Shown here: in pieces, positions 15,806 through 24,663 of the stretch
Layout: each line of letters opens with the position of its first letter
How positions within the stretch are numbered: position 1 is the stretch's first letter
From: Pseudomonas cyclaminis
Lineage (GTDB): Bacteria; Pseudomonadota; Gammaproteobacteria; Pseudomonadales; Pseudomonadaceae
Direction: 5' to 3'
Assembly: GCF_015163715.1 (NCBI RefSeq)
Contig: NZ_JADDUM010000027.1
Span: 34,343 to 98,342, forward strand
DNA: 64,000 nt
The notes under the pieces: generated by a model
Seen by the model: the letters and a program-made list of their open reading frames with translations, nothing else
Databases searched by the model: none
Told to the model about the DNA's origin: nothing
Position numbers and translations under genes: made by a program

Positions 15806-16260
15806 CCCAGGTTTCAACCAAACCCACGGAACGCCCACGACAGCGCGAGCCCCGAGAGGGGCACGAGCCAGGTGCTGGCGTCGTGGTGCCGTGGGAGCAA
15901 GGGCGGTTGTTTGCCCAGTTGTTCAGCGATAACGATGAAGGTACCGGGGGGCGTGGTGGCTTGTCAGGCATGAAAGAGTCGATGACGACCTCCATGATTG
16001 AGGCGCTTGCGGAGCAACTGGCGCCTCGTGTGCTGGGCAGCGCGCAGTGGCCGCTTCAGGCGGTGTTGTATTTGCCGCGACTGGGACGGATCAATGCCAG
16101 CGTACGCCGTGAGCAGAACGCCTGGAGCATTGACCTGGAAGCGGAAGATGAGGCGACAGCGCGTTGGCTCAAGGGCACCCGACAACAGTGCGAGGGTCGA
16201 TTTGCAGCCGCGCTGGGGCAGCCGGTCAGCCTGTTTATACCCAACGCCGGGTCGGCATGA
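15802..16260 (+). CDS. hrpP: T3SS substrate-switch protein HrpP (SctP)
   Basis: About 152 residues from ATG 15802, which overlaps the hrpO stop. The N-terminal third is polar and Pro/Arg/Glu-rich, typical of secreted ruler or switch proteins. The C-terminal part (QWPLQAVLYLPRLGRINASVRREQNAWSIDLEAE) is the globular T3S4-like domain that signals the switch from needle or pilus subunits to later substrates. An upstream in-frame start at 15742 lies inside hrpO and is rejected. Short for the family, as is common in Hrp systems. Confidence 0.82.
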   Translation: MTQVSTKPTERPRQREPREGHEPGAGVVVPWEQGRLFAQLFSDNDEGTGGRGGLSGMKESMTTSMIEALAEQLAPRVLGSAQWPLQAVLYLPRLGRINASVRREQNAWSIDLEAEDEATARWLKGTRQQCEGRFAAALGQPVSLFIPNAGSA

Positions 16261-17270
16261 TGATGCCGCAGTTGATATTGCCCTTGGTCAAGGGCGATAC
16301 GGTTGCCGCGCGCCGTCGATTGGGGCACGGCTTGCGTCTGCCGTTCCACGTGGCGGGGCAAGGCGGTGAGTTGCGTCTCGAGCCAGGGCGCGCGCCTGCC
16401 GGGGTCAAAGCCGTGTGCCTGGAAACCGTATGCGGGGTGCTGGCGCTCGCTGAGGCCGGGCCGTTGTTGAGCTTGCTGGGTGAGTGCCCGGTGACGCTGG
16501 CCGAGGCTGGCAACGATGCAGACTCCTGGTTCTGGGCGCTGTTCCAACATCATCTCAGCCCGCAGGTGCTGGCCCTGCTGGGCTATGTGCGCTTGCTGGA
16601 GACAGAGCGCCCCAGCGGGTTTGGTTGCCGACTCAGCGTGACCCTGGGGGCGTCGCGTGTCACCGGTTACATGTGGTTGTCGGCTGAAAGTTTCCTGGCC
16701 TTGTGTGATGCCGGGCCTTGGCGCGCCATGGCCGCGCCGATGCATGGGGCATTTCAACTGGCAATTGCCGTGATCCTGGGACGCTTGCGGTTACCCATTG
16801 CGCAGGCACGCAGCCTGCGGTCTGGCGACGTACTGATCTTTGAGCAGTGCTTGTTTCAAGCCCACGGCAATGGCCATTTACAGGTTGGCAAACAGCGGCT
16901 GCATGGCTGCATTGATGACGACACCGGGCAGTTGTGTCTGACCCTTACTTCTATCGAGGACACGTCTGTGGACGAGGAATTTTCAGTATCCCCCTTCTCA
17001 GGGCATGAGGAGGATGAACCCATAGTGGATGTGTTCGGCAACGAGCCGTTCGATGAGCTGAGCATCGGGCTGAACGTACGTTGTGGAACATTGAACCTCA
17101 CCCTCGGTGAGTTGCGTAACCTCGCCCCCGGCGCGGTGCTGGGGATTGCCGGATACGCCCCAGGAATGGCCGGCCTTTACTATGGGGATCGCCCTATTGG
17201 CCAGGGCCAGTTGGTGGAAGTCGACGGGCGCCTGGGCTTGCAGTTGTCTCGCGTGATGGTCGGTCGATGA
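16257..17270 (+). CDS. hrcQ: T3SS cytoplasmic ring (C-ring) protein HrcQ (SctQ), undivided
   Basis: A 337-residue sorting-platform protein. The N-terminal part is divergent; the C-terminal 75 residues form the SpoA domain ([30 protein letters not shown]). A linker rich in Asp and Glu ([25 protein letters not shown]) joins the two. In P. syringae the same protein is split into HrcQA and HrcQB; here the frame is continuous. An internal GTG near 16969 in the linker could still give a separate C-terminal product, as in other SctQ genes. The ATG at 16257 overlaps the hrpP stop; the gene overlaps hrcR by four bases. Confidence 0.88.
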   Translation: MMMPQLILPLVKGDTVAARRRLGHGLRLPFHVAGQGGELRLEPGRAPAGVKAVCLETVCGVLALAEAGPLLSLLGECPVTLAEAGNDADSWFWALFQHHLSPQVLALLGYVRLLETERPSGFGCRLSVTLGASRVTGYMWLSAESFLALCDAGPWRAMAAPMHGAFQLAIAVILGRLRLPIAQARSLRSGDVLIFEQCLFQAHGNGHLQVGKQRLHGCIDDDTGQLCLTLTSIEDTSVDEEFSVSPFSGHEEDEPIVDVFGNEPFDELSIGLNVRCGTLNLTLGELRNLAPGAVLGIAGYAPGMAGLYYGDRPIGQGQLVEVDGRLGLQLSRVMVGR

Positions 17271-17920
17271 TACTGCAGGGGACAGATCCCCTCATTCTGG
17301 CGATGTTCCTTGGGGCATTGTCGTTGATGCCCATGCTGTTAATTATCTGCACATCGTTCTTGAAGATTGTCATTGTGCTGATGATTACCCGTAACGCCAT
17401 CGGTGTGCAGCAGGTACCGCCAAGCATGGCCATCAACGGCATCGCGTTGGCGGCCACGCTGTTTATCATGGCCCCGGTGGGGTATGAGATCGCCGAGAGC
17501 GTCAAGGCTTCGCCCCTGGACATGACTAACGTACAGACGTTTCTGCAGACCGGGAATGAGGCAATCAAACCGTTGCGTGCATTCATGCTGCGCAACGTCG
17601 ACCCGGACGTACTGACCCATTTGCTGGAAAACACCGCGCGCCTGTGGCCTGCGCAGATGGCGCAAGAGGTGCAGCGCGAGGACCTGATCCTGCTGATACC
17701 GGCCTTCGTGCTGTCGCAACTGCAGGCGGGGTTCGAGATCGGCTTTCTCATCTATATCCCCTTCATTGTGATCGACCTGATCGTCTCTAACCTGCTGCTG
17801 GCGCTGGGCATGCAGATGGTCTCGCCCATGACCATCTCCCTGCCGCTCAAGTTGCTTTTGTTCGTGCTGGTGTCTGGCTGGTCGCGGTTGCTCGACAGCC
17901 TGTTCCTTTCCTATCTCTGA
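17267..17920 (+). CDS. hrcR: T3SS export apparatus protein HrcR (SctR)
   Basis: A 217-residue membrane protein of the SctR/FliP family, the most abundant subunit of the export pore (R5S4T1). Visible signatures are [20 protein letters not shown] (about 13-32), [16 protein letters not shown] (about 47-62), and the C-terminal pair [20 protein letters not shown] and [20 protein letters not shown]. Four membrane helices are evident. The start overlaps hrcQ. Intact and normal in length. Confidence 0.96.
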   Translation: MILQGTDPLILAMFLGALSLMPMLLIICTSFLKIVIVLMITRNAIGVQQVPPSMAINGIALAATLFIMAPVGYEIAESVKASPLDMTNVQTFLQTGNEAIKPLRAFMLRNVDPDVLTHLLENTARLWPAQMAQEVQREDLILLIPAFVLSQLQAGFEIGFLIYIPFIVIDLIVSNLLLALGMQMVSPMTISLPLKLLLFVLVSGWSRLLDSLFLSYL

Positions 17921-17927
17921 GGGGCTT

Positions 17928-18191
17928 ATGGAACCGATCGTACTGTTCAAGCAAGGCATGTTGCTGGTGGTGGTGCTGTCGGCACCGCCGCTGATTGTGG
18001 CGGTGGTGGTGGGTGTGCTGACGTCGCTGGTGCAGGCGCTGATGCAGATACAGGACCAGACGCTGCCCTTTGGTATCAAGCTGGTGGCCGTGGGTATCAC
18101 GTTGATCATGACCGGCCGCTGGATTGGTGTGGAGTTGATTCAACTGATCAACCTGACGTTCGAGATGATCGGTCGCTCGGCCCTGAATTGA
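17928..18191 (+). CDS. hrcS: T3SS export apparatus protein HrcS (SctS)
   Basis: An 87-residue protein with two membrane hairpin helices (FKQGMLLVVVLSAPPLIVAV and LPFGIKLVAVGITLIMTGRW) and the connecting loop LTSLVQALMQIQDQTLPFG that is conserved in the SctS/FliQ family. It forms part of the export pore with HrcR and HrcT. Seven bases after hrcR, with GAGGGG-type ribosome-binding site. Full length. Confidence 0.95.
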   Translation: MEPIVLFKQGMLLVVVLSAPPLIVAVVVGVLTSLVQALMQIQDQTLPFGIKLVAVGITLIMTGRWIGVELIQLINLTFEMIGRSALN

Positions 18192-18201
18192 GGTTTTGCC
18201 T

Positions 18202-18990
18202 GTGCTGCTGTATCTGGAGTTCCTGCCCAGCCTGATCATCGGCATGGCGCGTATCTACCCGTGTGCCTTTCTGGTGGCCGCGTTCTGTTTTCAGCATATC
18301 CGTGGCATGCCACGGCACACCATCGTGATGGTCATGGCGCTGATGCCTGCCCCCGGTATTCACGCGGCGTTGGAGGGCCAGGACTACTCGGGGTTTATCC
18401 TCAGTGGCCTGGTGCTCAAGGAAGTGACCCTGGGATTTTTGTTGGGGGTGTTGCTCTCCATGCCGTTCTGGATGTTCGAGTCGGTAGGTGCACTGCTTGA
18501 TAACCAGCGCGGCGCCTTGGCCGGCGGCCAGCTCAACCCTTCGCTGGGGCCGGATGCCACGCCCATCGGGCACTTGTTCAAGCAGTTGGCGATTTTTCTG
18601 TTGATCGTCAGCCTGGGGCTGGGCTCCCTGACTCAGGTGATCTGGGACAGTTACCTGATCTGGCCCCCCACGGTGTGGTTTCCGCTGCCGGCGGCGAATG
18701 GCATGAGCGTATTTGTCGACCTGCTCGCGGATACCTTCACGCACATGATGCTCTACGCCGCACCGTTTATTGCAGTGCTGCTGTTGTTGGAATTCGGCAT
18801 CGCGCTGCTGGGGGTCTACAGTCAGCAGTTGCAGGTCAGCTCGCTGGCGCCCCCGGTCAAGAGCCTGGCGGGTATCGGAATCCTGCTGTTGTACTTTGCG
18901 TTGCTACAGGACTTGATCGTCGGGCGCATGAGCCAGCTGGGCGACCTCAAGCACTCGCTGGGCCTGCTGTTCAAGGCCGCGATACCATGA
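18202..18990 (+). CDS. hrcT: T3SS export apparatus protein HrcT (SctT)
   Basis: A membrane protein of about 262 residues, SctT/FliR family, the single cap subunit of the export pore. Family landmarks: AFCFQHIRGMPRHTIVMVMA, ESVGALLDNQRGALAGGQLN, and IALLGVYSQQLQVSSLAPPVKSLAG. GTG 18202 is chosen since GAGG stands 10 nt before it; a TTG at 18196 is too close to that site. The stop overlaps the hrcU ATG. Confidence 0.94.
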   Translation: MLLYLEFLPSLIIGMARIYPCAFLVAAFCFQHIRGMPRHTIVMVMALMPAPGIHAALEGQDYSGFILSGLVLKEVTLGFLLGVLLSMPFWMFESVGALLDNQRGALAGGQLNPSLGPDATPIGHLFKQLAIFLLIVSLGLGSLTQVIWDSYLIWPPTVWFPLPAANGMSVFVDLLADTFTHMMLYAAPFIAVLLLLEFGIALLGVYSQQLQVSSLAPPVKSLAGIGILLLYFALLQDLIVGRMSQLGDLKHSLGLLFKAAIP

Positions 18991-20083
18991 GTGATTCCGG
19001 GGAGAAAAAACACCCGGCGTCCGCCAAGAAGCTGCGTGACCAGCGCAAGAAAGGCCAGGTTGCTCAAAGCCAGGATGTGGGCAAGTTGCTGGTGCTCACC
19101 GCCATCAGCGAAATCGCGTTGTTCACCGCCGAGACCAGTTTGCAACGGTTCCAGCAACTGATGATGTTACCGATGTCCCGCCTGAATCAGCCTTTCGTGA
19201 GAGCGCTGGAGGAAGTGTTGATCGAAGGCCTGGTGGTGTTTTTCTCGTTCGCCCTGCTGATGGCCGGTGTCGCGATCATGGTGAAACTGATCAGCAGTTG
19301 GATGCAGTTCGGGATACTGTTTGCCCCGGAGACCCTGAAGCTCGATTTCAAACGCCTGAACCCCCTCAGCCAACTCAAGCAGATGTTCTCAGCCCAGTCG
19401 CTGATGAACCTATTGATGAGCATCGCCAAAGCTTTTCTCCTGGGATTGATTGTGTACGTGGTGGTCTGGCCTTCGTTGGGCACGTTGATCAACCTGGCCA
19501 ATAGCGACCTGCAAAGTTACCTTCTGGCGCTGATTGCACTGTTCCGTCACCTGCTGCACGCGTGCCTGGGGTTGCTGCTCGTGCTGGCTCTGATCGACCT
19601 GATATTGCAGAAGCACTTTTTTGCCAAGCGCATGCGCATGACCCAGGTCGAGGTCGTCAAAGAGTATAAGGATATGGAGGGCGACCCCCATGTGAAAGGG
19701 CAGCGCCGCTCGTTGGCGTACCAATGGCCCAGGAGGAGCCGAAGGTCAAGCTGCCCAAGTTGGAGGAGGCCGATATGCTGGTGGTCAACCCGACGCACTT
19801 TGCCGTAGCGCTTTACTACCGCCTCGGCAAGACACCGCTGCCCTTGCTGGTGGACAAGGGCACTGATGCCAGCGCTCGCAAACTGATCCAGCGCGCCAAG
19901 GCGGCCGACGTGCCAGTGATCCAGTGTGTTTGGCTCGCTCGCACGCTTTATACGAAGAAACTGGGTGAGAACATTCCTCGCGAAACCTTGCAAGCCGTTG
20001 CGTTGATCTACCGGACCTTGCGCGAGCTCGACGATGAGGCCAAGCGTGAGACCCTGGAGTTGCCGGAGCTTAGGCAACGTTGA
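18987..20083 (+). CDS. hrcU: T3SS switch protein HrcU (SctU), split by a one-base frameshift
   Basis: An autocleaving export-switch protein. Frame 1 from ATG 18987 gives the basic N-terminus, four membrane helices and the linker to EYKDMEGDPHVKGQRRSLAYQ, then drifts into nonsense ending at 19808. A second frame starting at ATG 19724 continues AQEEPKVKLPKLEEADMLVV and holds the NPTH autocleavage motif (19787-19798) and the rest of the cytoplasmic domain. One base appears missing at CAA|TGGCC near 19722. Adding one restores about 365 residues, close to the family length. The second ATG has no ribosome-binding site, so independent translation is doubtful. Probably an indel error, otherwise an inactive HrcU. 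Confidence 0.88.
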
Positions 20084-20452
20084 TCAGCGGGTTGAACCCG
20101 TGTCCAGGGCTTGCAGGCTGGCCAGCGTCAGCATTCGGCTGAGGACCCTGTCCAAAGCGCCGGTTGTTGCAGGCAGTGCATGCCAGATCACCAGGGCGTC
20201 CTGGCCGTCGAGGTAGATAAAACAGCCATCGAACGCCACCGCTTGCTCAAAACGCCGTTCCAGAGCCTGCTGCAATTGCCCAGCCTGCAGCGCTTCGCGA
20301 GAGACCAGCAACGCCAGCCCCGGTTGGGCGGCTGCGTTCTGCGCGCGCACCGTTATACCAGGGCCGAGCGTCAGGTGAGCGGCGGTGCCGCCCACCAGGC
20401 TTTCGAGGAAGACCTGACGCTGATTGTCGTCCAGTATTCCTTGAGTGCTCAT
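20084..20452 (-). CDS. hrpV: T3SS regulator HrpV
   Basis: A 122-residue acidic cytosolic protein encoded last in the hrpF-hrpG-hrcC-hrpT-hrpV run. In P. syringae HrpV binds HrpS and dampens hrpL transcription, and HrpG relieves it. The ATG at 20452 overlaps the hrpT stop (ATGA) and is preferred over an extended start. Sequence similarity to HrpV is only recognisable in the overall pattern (HLTLGPGITVRAQ, then LALLVSREAL, then FDGCFIYLDGQDALVIWHAL), so position carries much weight. It converges on hrcU with adjacent stops. Confidence 0.78.
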   Translation of the reverse strand: MSTQGILDDNQRQVFLESLVGGTAAHLTLGPGITVRAQNAAAQPGLALLVSREALQAGQLQQALERRFEQAVAFDGCFIYLDGQDALVIWHALPATTGALDRVLSRMLTLASLQALDTGSTR

Positions 20453-20652
20453 CGTTCCAGCGACACCGTCTGATAGTCCGCTCGCTCGCCGGCGGGGCCG
20501 GGTTCGACGCGCATCTGAGGTGGCCACCAGATCACCAGCTTATCCTTGGTGGATTGCGGGCGTGAACAGGAGTCGCCCTTGCAGGTCGGTGTACAACCGG
20601 TGGCAAGCAATGCTGCGCTGATCAGGGTGACGTACAACAAGCGGTGTTTCAT
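20449..20652 (-). CDS. hrpT: T3SS lipoprotein HrpT
   Basis: A 67-residue lipoprotein. The signal peptide MKHRLLYVTLISAALLATGC ends with a lipobox (LATG-Cys20). HrpT is the pilotin-like outer-membrane lipoprotein that helps secretin assembly in Hrp1 systems. The mature part carries two further Cys and the KLVIWWPPQMRVEPGPAGE segment. The start overlaps the hrcC stop by four bases. Confidence 0.88.
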   Translation of the reverse strand: MKHRLLYVTLISAALLATGCTPTCKGDSCSRPQSTKDKLVIWWPPQMRVEPGPAGERADYQTVSLER

Positions 20653-22784
20653 GGCGTGGCCTTCTGGATTGGAGAGAGCAAGGAGGGACGTGGCACGCTG
20701 AGGTGTTCATCCTTTACCACCGGTCGCATCGCGATAAAGACCTCGGCCTCTTCACCTGGCTTGAGCCAGGCACGCGGCCAGACACTCACGGCCAACGTCT
20801 GCGAGTTGCTGCATTCTTTTTCATCGATGCGCACATTGCGCTTGAACTGGTTACGCAGCACCACCACCGCAACGTTGTACTCCGGTCCGGCATACCACTG
20901 GCTGCGTTCGGTGTTCAATGCCAGCAGATCGCGGGTGTTGCACAGGGTATTGAGCCCCAGAGGCATCGGCGCTGCCTTGAAGGCCTTGGGAACTTGCCCG
21001 CTGACCAGATGTGCCAGTGTGCTGGTGATGTCACTGCGCTTGATCACCGGTTGGTGCGGGTTGTAGCGCCTGGCCAGCGGTGTGAGGGCGGCCTGCAGTT
21101 CGGCCTGGTCGGCCTGCGGCAAGTAGCGCGACGGGTCGGCCTGGTCGCCGATGACCCTCGGGGTCAGGATAAACAGGCGTTCACGCCGATTGTTCTGCCG
21201 TTCGGTCGAGGAAAACAGCGCCTTGCCCAGCAGCGGAATATCACCCAGCAAAGGCACTTTGTTTTGCTTGTCGCTGCGCTCGGTCACATGGAAACCGCCG
21301 ACCACCAGCGAACGCTTTTCCGCCATCACGGCCTGGGTGCTGACCTTGCCTCGGCGCACATCAAGGTTGTTCGGATTGGGGTTGGTCTCGTCGAAATTAC
21401 CGTCTTCAATATCCACCACCAAGTGGATCTGATGGCCGCCACGGCTGGTGATGACGCGAGGCACTACCTGGAAGCTGGTGCCCACGGTAACCGGCAAAAT
21501 GGTGGCGTTCTCTCTACCGGGCGTCAGGTATTGCGTGCGGTTGAAGTCGATGACCGCCGGTTGGTTTTCCAGCGTGAGCACCGAAGGGTTGGAGACCATG
21601 GTTGCCAGTCCCTTGGCTTCCAATGCGCGTATATCGGCATAGAAGCGATCGCGATTTTCGATCGACAGCTGCGACGAGGTGCCCGGTGACACGTTGGCAC
21701 CGCCGCGGAAACGACTGTTCTGGAAACCCCAGTTCACCCCGAACTCACGCAACTGCGTGCGTTCGATATCGAGAATGATCGCGTCGATTTCCACCAGCTT
21801 GCGCGCCACATCGAGTTGGGTGATCAGCTCGCGGTACATGGCCTGGCGTTCCGGCAAGTCATAAATCAGCACCGCGTTGTTGCGCACATCGGCTTCGACG
21901 CGAATCCGACTATTGGAGACCGGGGCGCGTGGGGTGAGCGCGGGGCCGATGTCCAGTGATGCCGGGTTGGCGTTAGCACCGAGCATCTGGCCCAGCAACG
22001 GGTTGCCCAACCGGGGAATGGTGGGTGTGAGCGGCGCGGGTTGAGAGGTGGGACGTTGACTAAGCCCCGCAAGCGTTGAGGAGGAGCGCGGCTCCAACAA
22101 GCCGCGCAAAATGCTGGCCACCCCTGGGATGGTGAGCTTTTCGCCGCGATAATCCACCAGGCGGTCCGCTGCATTTGCGAACTTCAGCGGATAACTCAGC
22201 ACACTCTGTTTTTCATCCGGTGAGCGGCGTTGACTGCTGAACTGCTTGATCTGCTCGATGTAGCGTCGAGGACCGGAGACCAGCACTACGCCATCTTCGG
22301 GTAACTCACCCCAGCCGAAACGACTGTCGAGCAGGCCGATATCGGTGAGGGCCTGTTTGAGGTCGGCGATGGTTTCGGAAGAGACTTCCAGGCGTGCGGA
22401 TTCCTGCTGGTCGAGGGTGCTGATATAGAGGGTGTTGTTGTACAGGTACCACTGGAAACGGTGCTCTACACCGAGACGGTCGAGCAGCGACTGCGGGGTA
22501 TTGGCGCGGATCTTGCCATTGACGTTGCCTTCCAGCAGGCCCTCGACTTGAAGCTGTGTGCCGAAGGTCTGGGCGAAGTCTTCGAGTACTTCCCGTAGGG
22601 GTTTGTGCTCGGCTTCATAGGCGTAGGCGGTGTTTTTCCATTCGGGGGGGATGGCCGCCAATGTGTGTTCCACTGGAATCAGTAGCCAGGGCAACAGGAG
22701 TATGGTGCGCCAATGGGCTCTTTTGGGCGACTTGCCAGGCGAATCAAAGCGCAAGCAACTGCGCTTGTGGATCTTGTTATACAT
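20649..22784 (-). CDS. hrcC: T3SS outer-membrane secretin HrcC (SctC)
   Basis: A secretin of about 711 residues that forms the outer-membrane channel. Basic N-terminus and signal peptide (TILLLPWLLIPVEHTLA), N0/N1 domains (YEAEHKPLREVLEDFAQTFG), a spacer rich in Pro, Asn and Ser, then the secretin core (RKLVEIDAIILDIERTQLREFGVNWGFQ) with the family signature KVPLLGDIPLLGKALF. The ATG at 22784 (AGAGAA upstream) is chosen; a longer frame to 22877 overlaps hrpG. All secretin domains are intact, and the C-terminal extension beyond the secretin signature is about 140 residues. rscC was the rhizosphere-induced gene that first revealed this cluster in P. fluorescens. Confidence 0.95.
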   Translation of the reverse strand: MYNKIHKRSCLRFDSPGKSPKRAHWRTILLLPWLLIPVEHTLAAIPPEWKNTAYAYEAEHKPLREVLEDFAQTFGTQLQVEGLLEGNVNGKIRANTPQSLLDRLGVEHRFQWYLYNNTLYISTLDQQESARLEVSSETIADLKQALTDIGLLDSRFGWGELPEDGVVLVSGPRRYIEQIKQFSSQRRSPDEKQSVLSYPLKFANAADRLVDYRGEKLTIPGVASILRGLLEPRSSSTLAGLSQRPTSQPAPLTPTIPRLGNPLLGQMLGANANPASLDIGPALTPRAPVSNSRIRVEADVRNNAVLIYDLPERQAMYRELITQLDVARKLVEIDAIILDIERTQLREFGVNWGFQNSRFRGGANVSPGTSSQLSIENRDRFYADIRALEAKGLATMVSNPSVLTLENQPAVIDFNRTQYLTPGRENATILPVTVGTSFQVVPRVITSRGGHQIHLVVDIEDGNFDETNPNPNNLDVRRGKVSTQAVMAEKRSLVVGGFHVTERSDKQNKVPLLGDIPLLGKALFSSTERQNNRRERLFILTPRVIGDQADPSRYLPQADQAELQAALTPLARRYNPHQPVIKRSDITSTLAHLVSGQVPKAFKAAPMPLGLNTLCNTRDLLALNTERSQWYAGPEYNVAVVVLRNQFKRNVRIDEKECSNSQTLAVSVWPRAWLKPGEEAEVFIAMRPVVKDEHLSVPRPSLLSPIQKATP

Positions 22785-22798
22785 AGACAATTCTCTGG

Positions 22799-23191
22799 TT
22801 AGTACGAGAGTGAACGGAGTGAAGTGGGTTTGAGGTTTTGGGCTGGGCGAGCGAGGCGTGCGAACGTGGCTCGCCATATGTCGCGCTGGTTGAGCAGGGT
22901 TTCAAAGCAACAGAGCACTTGTGCTTCTTCCCGCTCCTCGCGCAGGGTTTGAATCAGCCAAAGCTCTTCACTGTCAGCTTTTCGGACCAATACGCCTTGA
23001 AAGCGGCTTAGGCTGACCGCGCCCAAGCGCATCCAACTTTGCAAGCTCGCGTTATCTGAAGACGCGGATGTCAGTTGAGCTTCCAATAAAATGAAGGGGC
23101 CCTGTCGTTTTAAAATAATTTCGTCGTTATTTTCAGATAAGTTGAGTTGCTCCTCTTGGCTACGTAACCATTCAAGAATCAGGTCGTTCAT
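22799..23191 (-). CDS. hrpG: T3SS chaperone-like regulator HrpG
   Basis: A 130-residue cytosolic protein with the fold pattern of class I T3SS chaperones (small, acidic N-terminal half, SLSRFQGVLVRKADSEELWLI). In P. syringae HrpG binds HrpV and frees HrpS, so it is a positive regulator. ATG 23191 follows the hrpF stop by one base and is preferred over ATG 23209, which lies inside hrpF. Its position between hrpF and hrcC is conserved. Confidence 0.82.
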   Translation of the reverse strand: MNDLILEWLRSQEEQLNLSENNDEIILKRQGPFILLEAQLTSASSDNASLQSWMRLGAVSLSRFQGVLVRKADSEELWLIQTLREEREEAQVLCCFETLLNQRDIWRATFARLARPAQNLKPTSLRSLSY

Positions 23192-23192
23192 G

Positions 23193-23399
23193 TTATTGAA
23201 AACTTTCAATGGTCGTTTTTAGAGAAAGCAGCTCAACTCGATGATTTTCAGTGAACATCCCGTGGGTCGCTAAAGACTGCATTGATAACCTATGGAATAG
23301 TTCACCGTCCAATTCTTCGCTCACGCTGGCTTGAAGCCGTTTGTACGAAGAGTCAGCCATTTTTGTTGCTTGGTGCGCGAGTGTCTTGGTAGCGAACAT
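23193..23399 (-). CDS. hrpF: T3SS protein HrpF
   Basis: A 68-residue helical protein. HrpF of P. syringae acts in pilus assembly as a chaperone-like partner of the pilin HrpA and resembles small needle-chaperone proteins. Sequence: Ala/Lys-rich N-terminal helix (KTLAHQATKMADSSYKRLQ) and second helix (ELFHRLSMQSLATHGMF). AAAGGAA precedes the ATG. No Hrp box is visible in the 107 bases upstream, unlike P. syringae, where hrpF heads its own operon. Confidence 0.8.
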   Translation of the reverse strand: MFATKTLAHQATKMADSSYKRLQASVSEELDGELFHRLSMQSLATHGMFTENHRVELLSLKTTIESFQ

Positions 23400-23506
23400 A
23401 GCGGTTCCTTTAAACTCTGTTATTGGTATTTTTTACTGATTTGGTTTGTTGCAGAGCGCAGTTTTCAGCATGAACTGAGCATTATTAGATGTTGCTCCGA
23501 TATTCT

Positions 23507-24079
23507 TTATAAGGTGTGAAAAAAAGCGGTGAGCATGGTCTCCCAGCTGATACAAAAGTCTCCCTCCTCTGTTTTCAGGATCAGTGTTTGAGGAGGGGTC
23601 GCCTCATCCGCGTTAAGTTTCCAAATAGTAGGTTTTTGATGAGCAAACCATCGTTCTATCTCATCAAAATCATGCGGATGGCAGAATAGGTCCGCGCAGA
23701 CTTCGTGGACTTGATTCGCCATCAATTGCCTCAGGAGTGCCGCCAGCCTGATGGGACGGGGTGTTTCATCAAGCAGGCATCGAATAGCCTCACGGGTGAT
23801 GAAACTCGCATGTTGCTCGAGCTTGTCGCACATGGCTTGACGATCGTGCTCCCAACGTTTGAGCTGAGCATCAGCGCGTCGCCAGATTTCCAGAGATGCT
23901 TCCTCCTTCAACGTCTCACATCTTTTTTGCGCCAAACTCAGCAACTTATCGGCTTGATCGTTGGCGTGCCTCAAGAGCTGTTCTGCCTGTATCCAATTTG
24001 CAAGTTCTTCCCGTGGGATGAGACTGCGAGGCAATTCGTGCCTGTCCTTGGGCACATCAATGGTATGTCGGTATAACAT
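23507..24079 (-). CDS. hrpE: T3SS stator protein HrpE (SctL)
   Basis: About 190 residues, SctL/FliH-like peripheral stator that anchors the ATPase HrcN to the sorting platform. A long central coiled coil (NDQADKLLSLAQKRCETLKEEA) leads into the C-terminal domain (FADLFCHPHDFDEIERWF-like segment, ending with DFCISWETMLTAFF). ATG 24079 has GGAG 7 nt upstream; a GTG three bases earlier is less well spaced. Twelve bases after hrpD. Confidence 0.87.
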   Translation of the reverse strand: MLYRHTIDVPKDRHELPRSLIPREELANWIQAEQLLRHANDQADKLLSLAQKRCETLKEEASLEIWRRADAQLKRWEHDRQAMCDKLEQHASFITREAIRCLLDETPRPIRLAALLRQLMANQVHEVCADLFCHPHDFDEIERWFAHQKPTIWKLNADEATPPQTLILKTEEGDFCISWETMLTAFFHTL

Positions 24080-24090
24080 CACTGATCTCC

Positions 24091-24663
24091 TTACCCATGT
24101 GATCCAGGGGGTATAGAGTCGCTTGGCAAGGAGGTTACACGCCAGACGACCGCCTGCCAGAGGGTGCTTAATCGGTTGCTTGTGTTCTCTAGGCAGATAG
24201 ATTTTTTTTCAACCTCATACGTTCTCTGACGGGGAAAGCGCAATCTAAGGCGCTGCCAGATAGGAGGGTCGAGCCAGCTAAGTAGCAGTTGTAATGGATC
24301 TGCGTCGGGGGAAAGCATTGCAGGAGGAAGTGCCTTAGATAGGCGTCTGCACCAGTGCTGATGACTTTCACTCAACGTTGGAGCCGCATGAGGATTAACG
24401 GTGTCGTGAGCCAGTGTCAGCGCCAGGTCGAGTTGTTCACTTGACGCAAGGGCCAAGCGCAGCACGGTGGGGTTTGTCGCAGGGGGTAAACAGGCTTTCA
24501 CACCCATGAATACGCCCCATACCGGCTGTTTGCCCTGATAAAGTGTATTAAACGTAGCGTGCTGACCCTCCTTCCAGTCTTCATGGGCGTTTTGCCAAGG
24601 GCATGCCCACCACTGAACCCATGCCAGGTGCTCACTCAGTGGGTATTCGATCTTAGGCATCAT
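24091..24663 (-). CDS. hrpD: T3SS sorting-platform accessory HrpD (SctK-like)
   Basis: A 190-residue protein rich in Trp, Leu and Pro (LSEHLAWVQWWACPW at the N-terminus). HrpD proteins sit between HrcJ and HrpE in Hrp1 clusters and correspond to SctK, the adaptor linking the C-ring to the membrane ring. The start overlaps hrcJ by 11 bases. No motif is diagnostic; gene order identifies it. Confidence 0.8.
   Translation of the reverse strand: MMPKIEYPLSEHLAWVQWWACPWQNAHEDWKEGQHATFNTLYQGKQPVWGVFMGVKACLPPATNPTVLRLALASSEQLDLALTLAHDTVNPHAAPTLSESHQHWCRRLSKALPPAMLSPDADPLQLLLSWLDPPIWQRLRLRFPRQRTYEVEKKSICLENTSNRLSTLWQAVVWRVTSLPSDSIPPGSHG

Noticed and set aside
19724..20083. Independent 119-aa gene for the HrcU C-terminal domain
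   Set aside because: No Shine-Dalgarno before ATG 19724, and one added base joins it to hrcU; treated as part of hrcU.
23400..23408. GGAACC just before hrpF as a Hrp box half
   Set aside because: It overlaps the ribosome-binding site and start codon, and no CCAC lies 15-16 bases beyond it.
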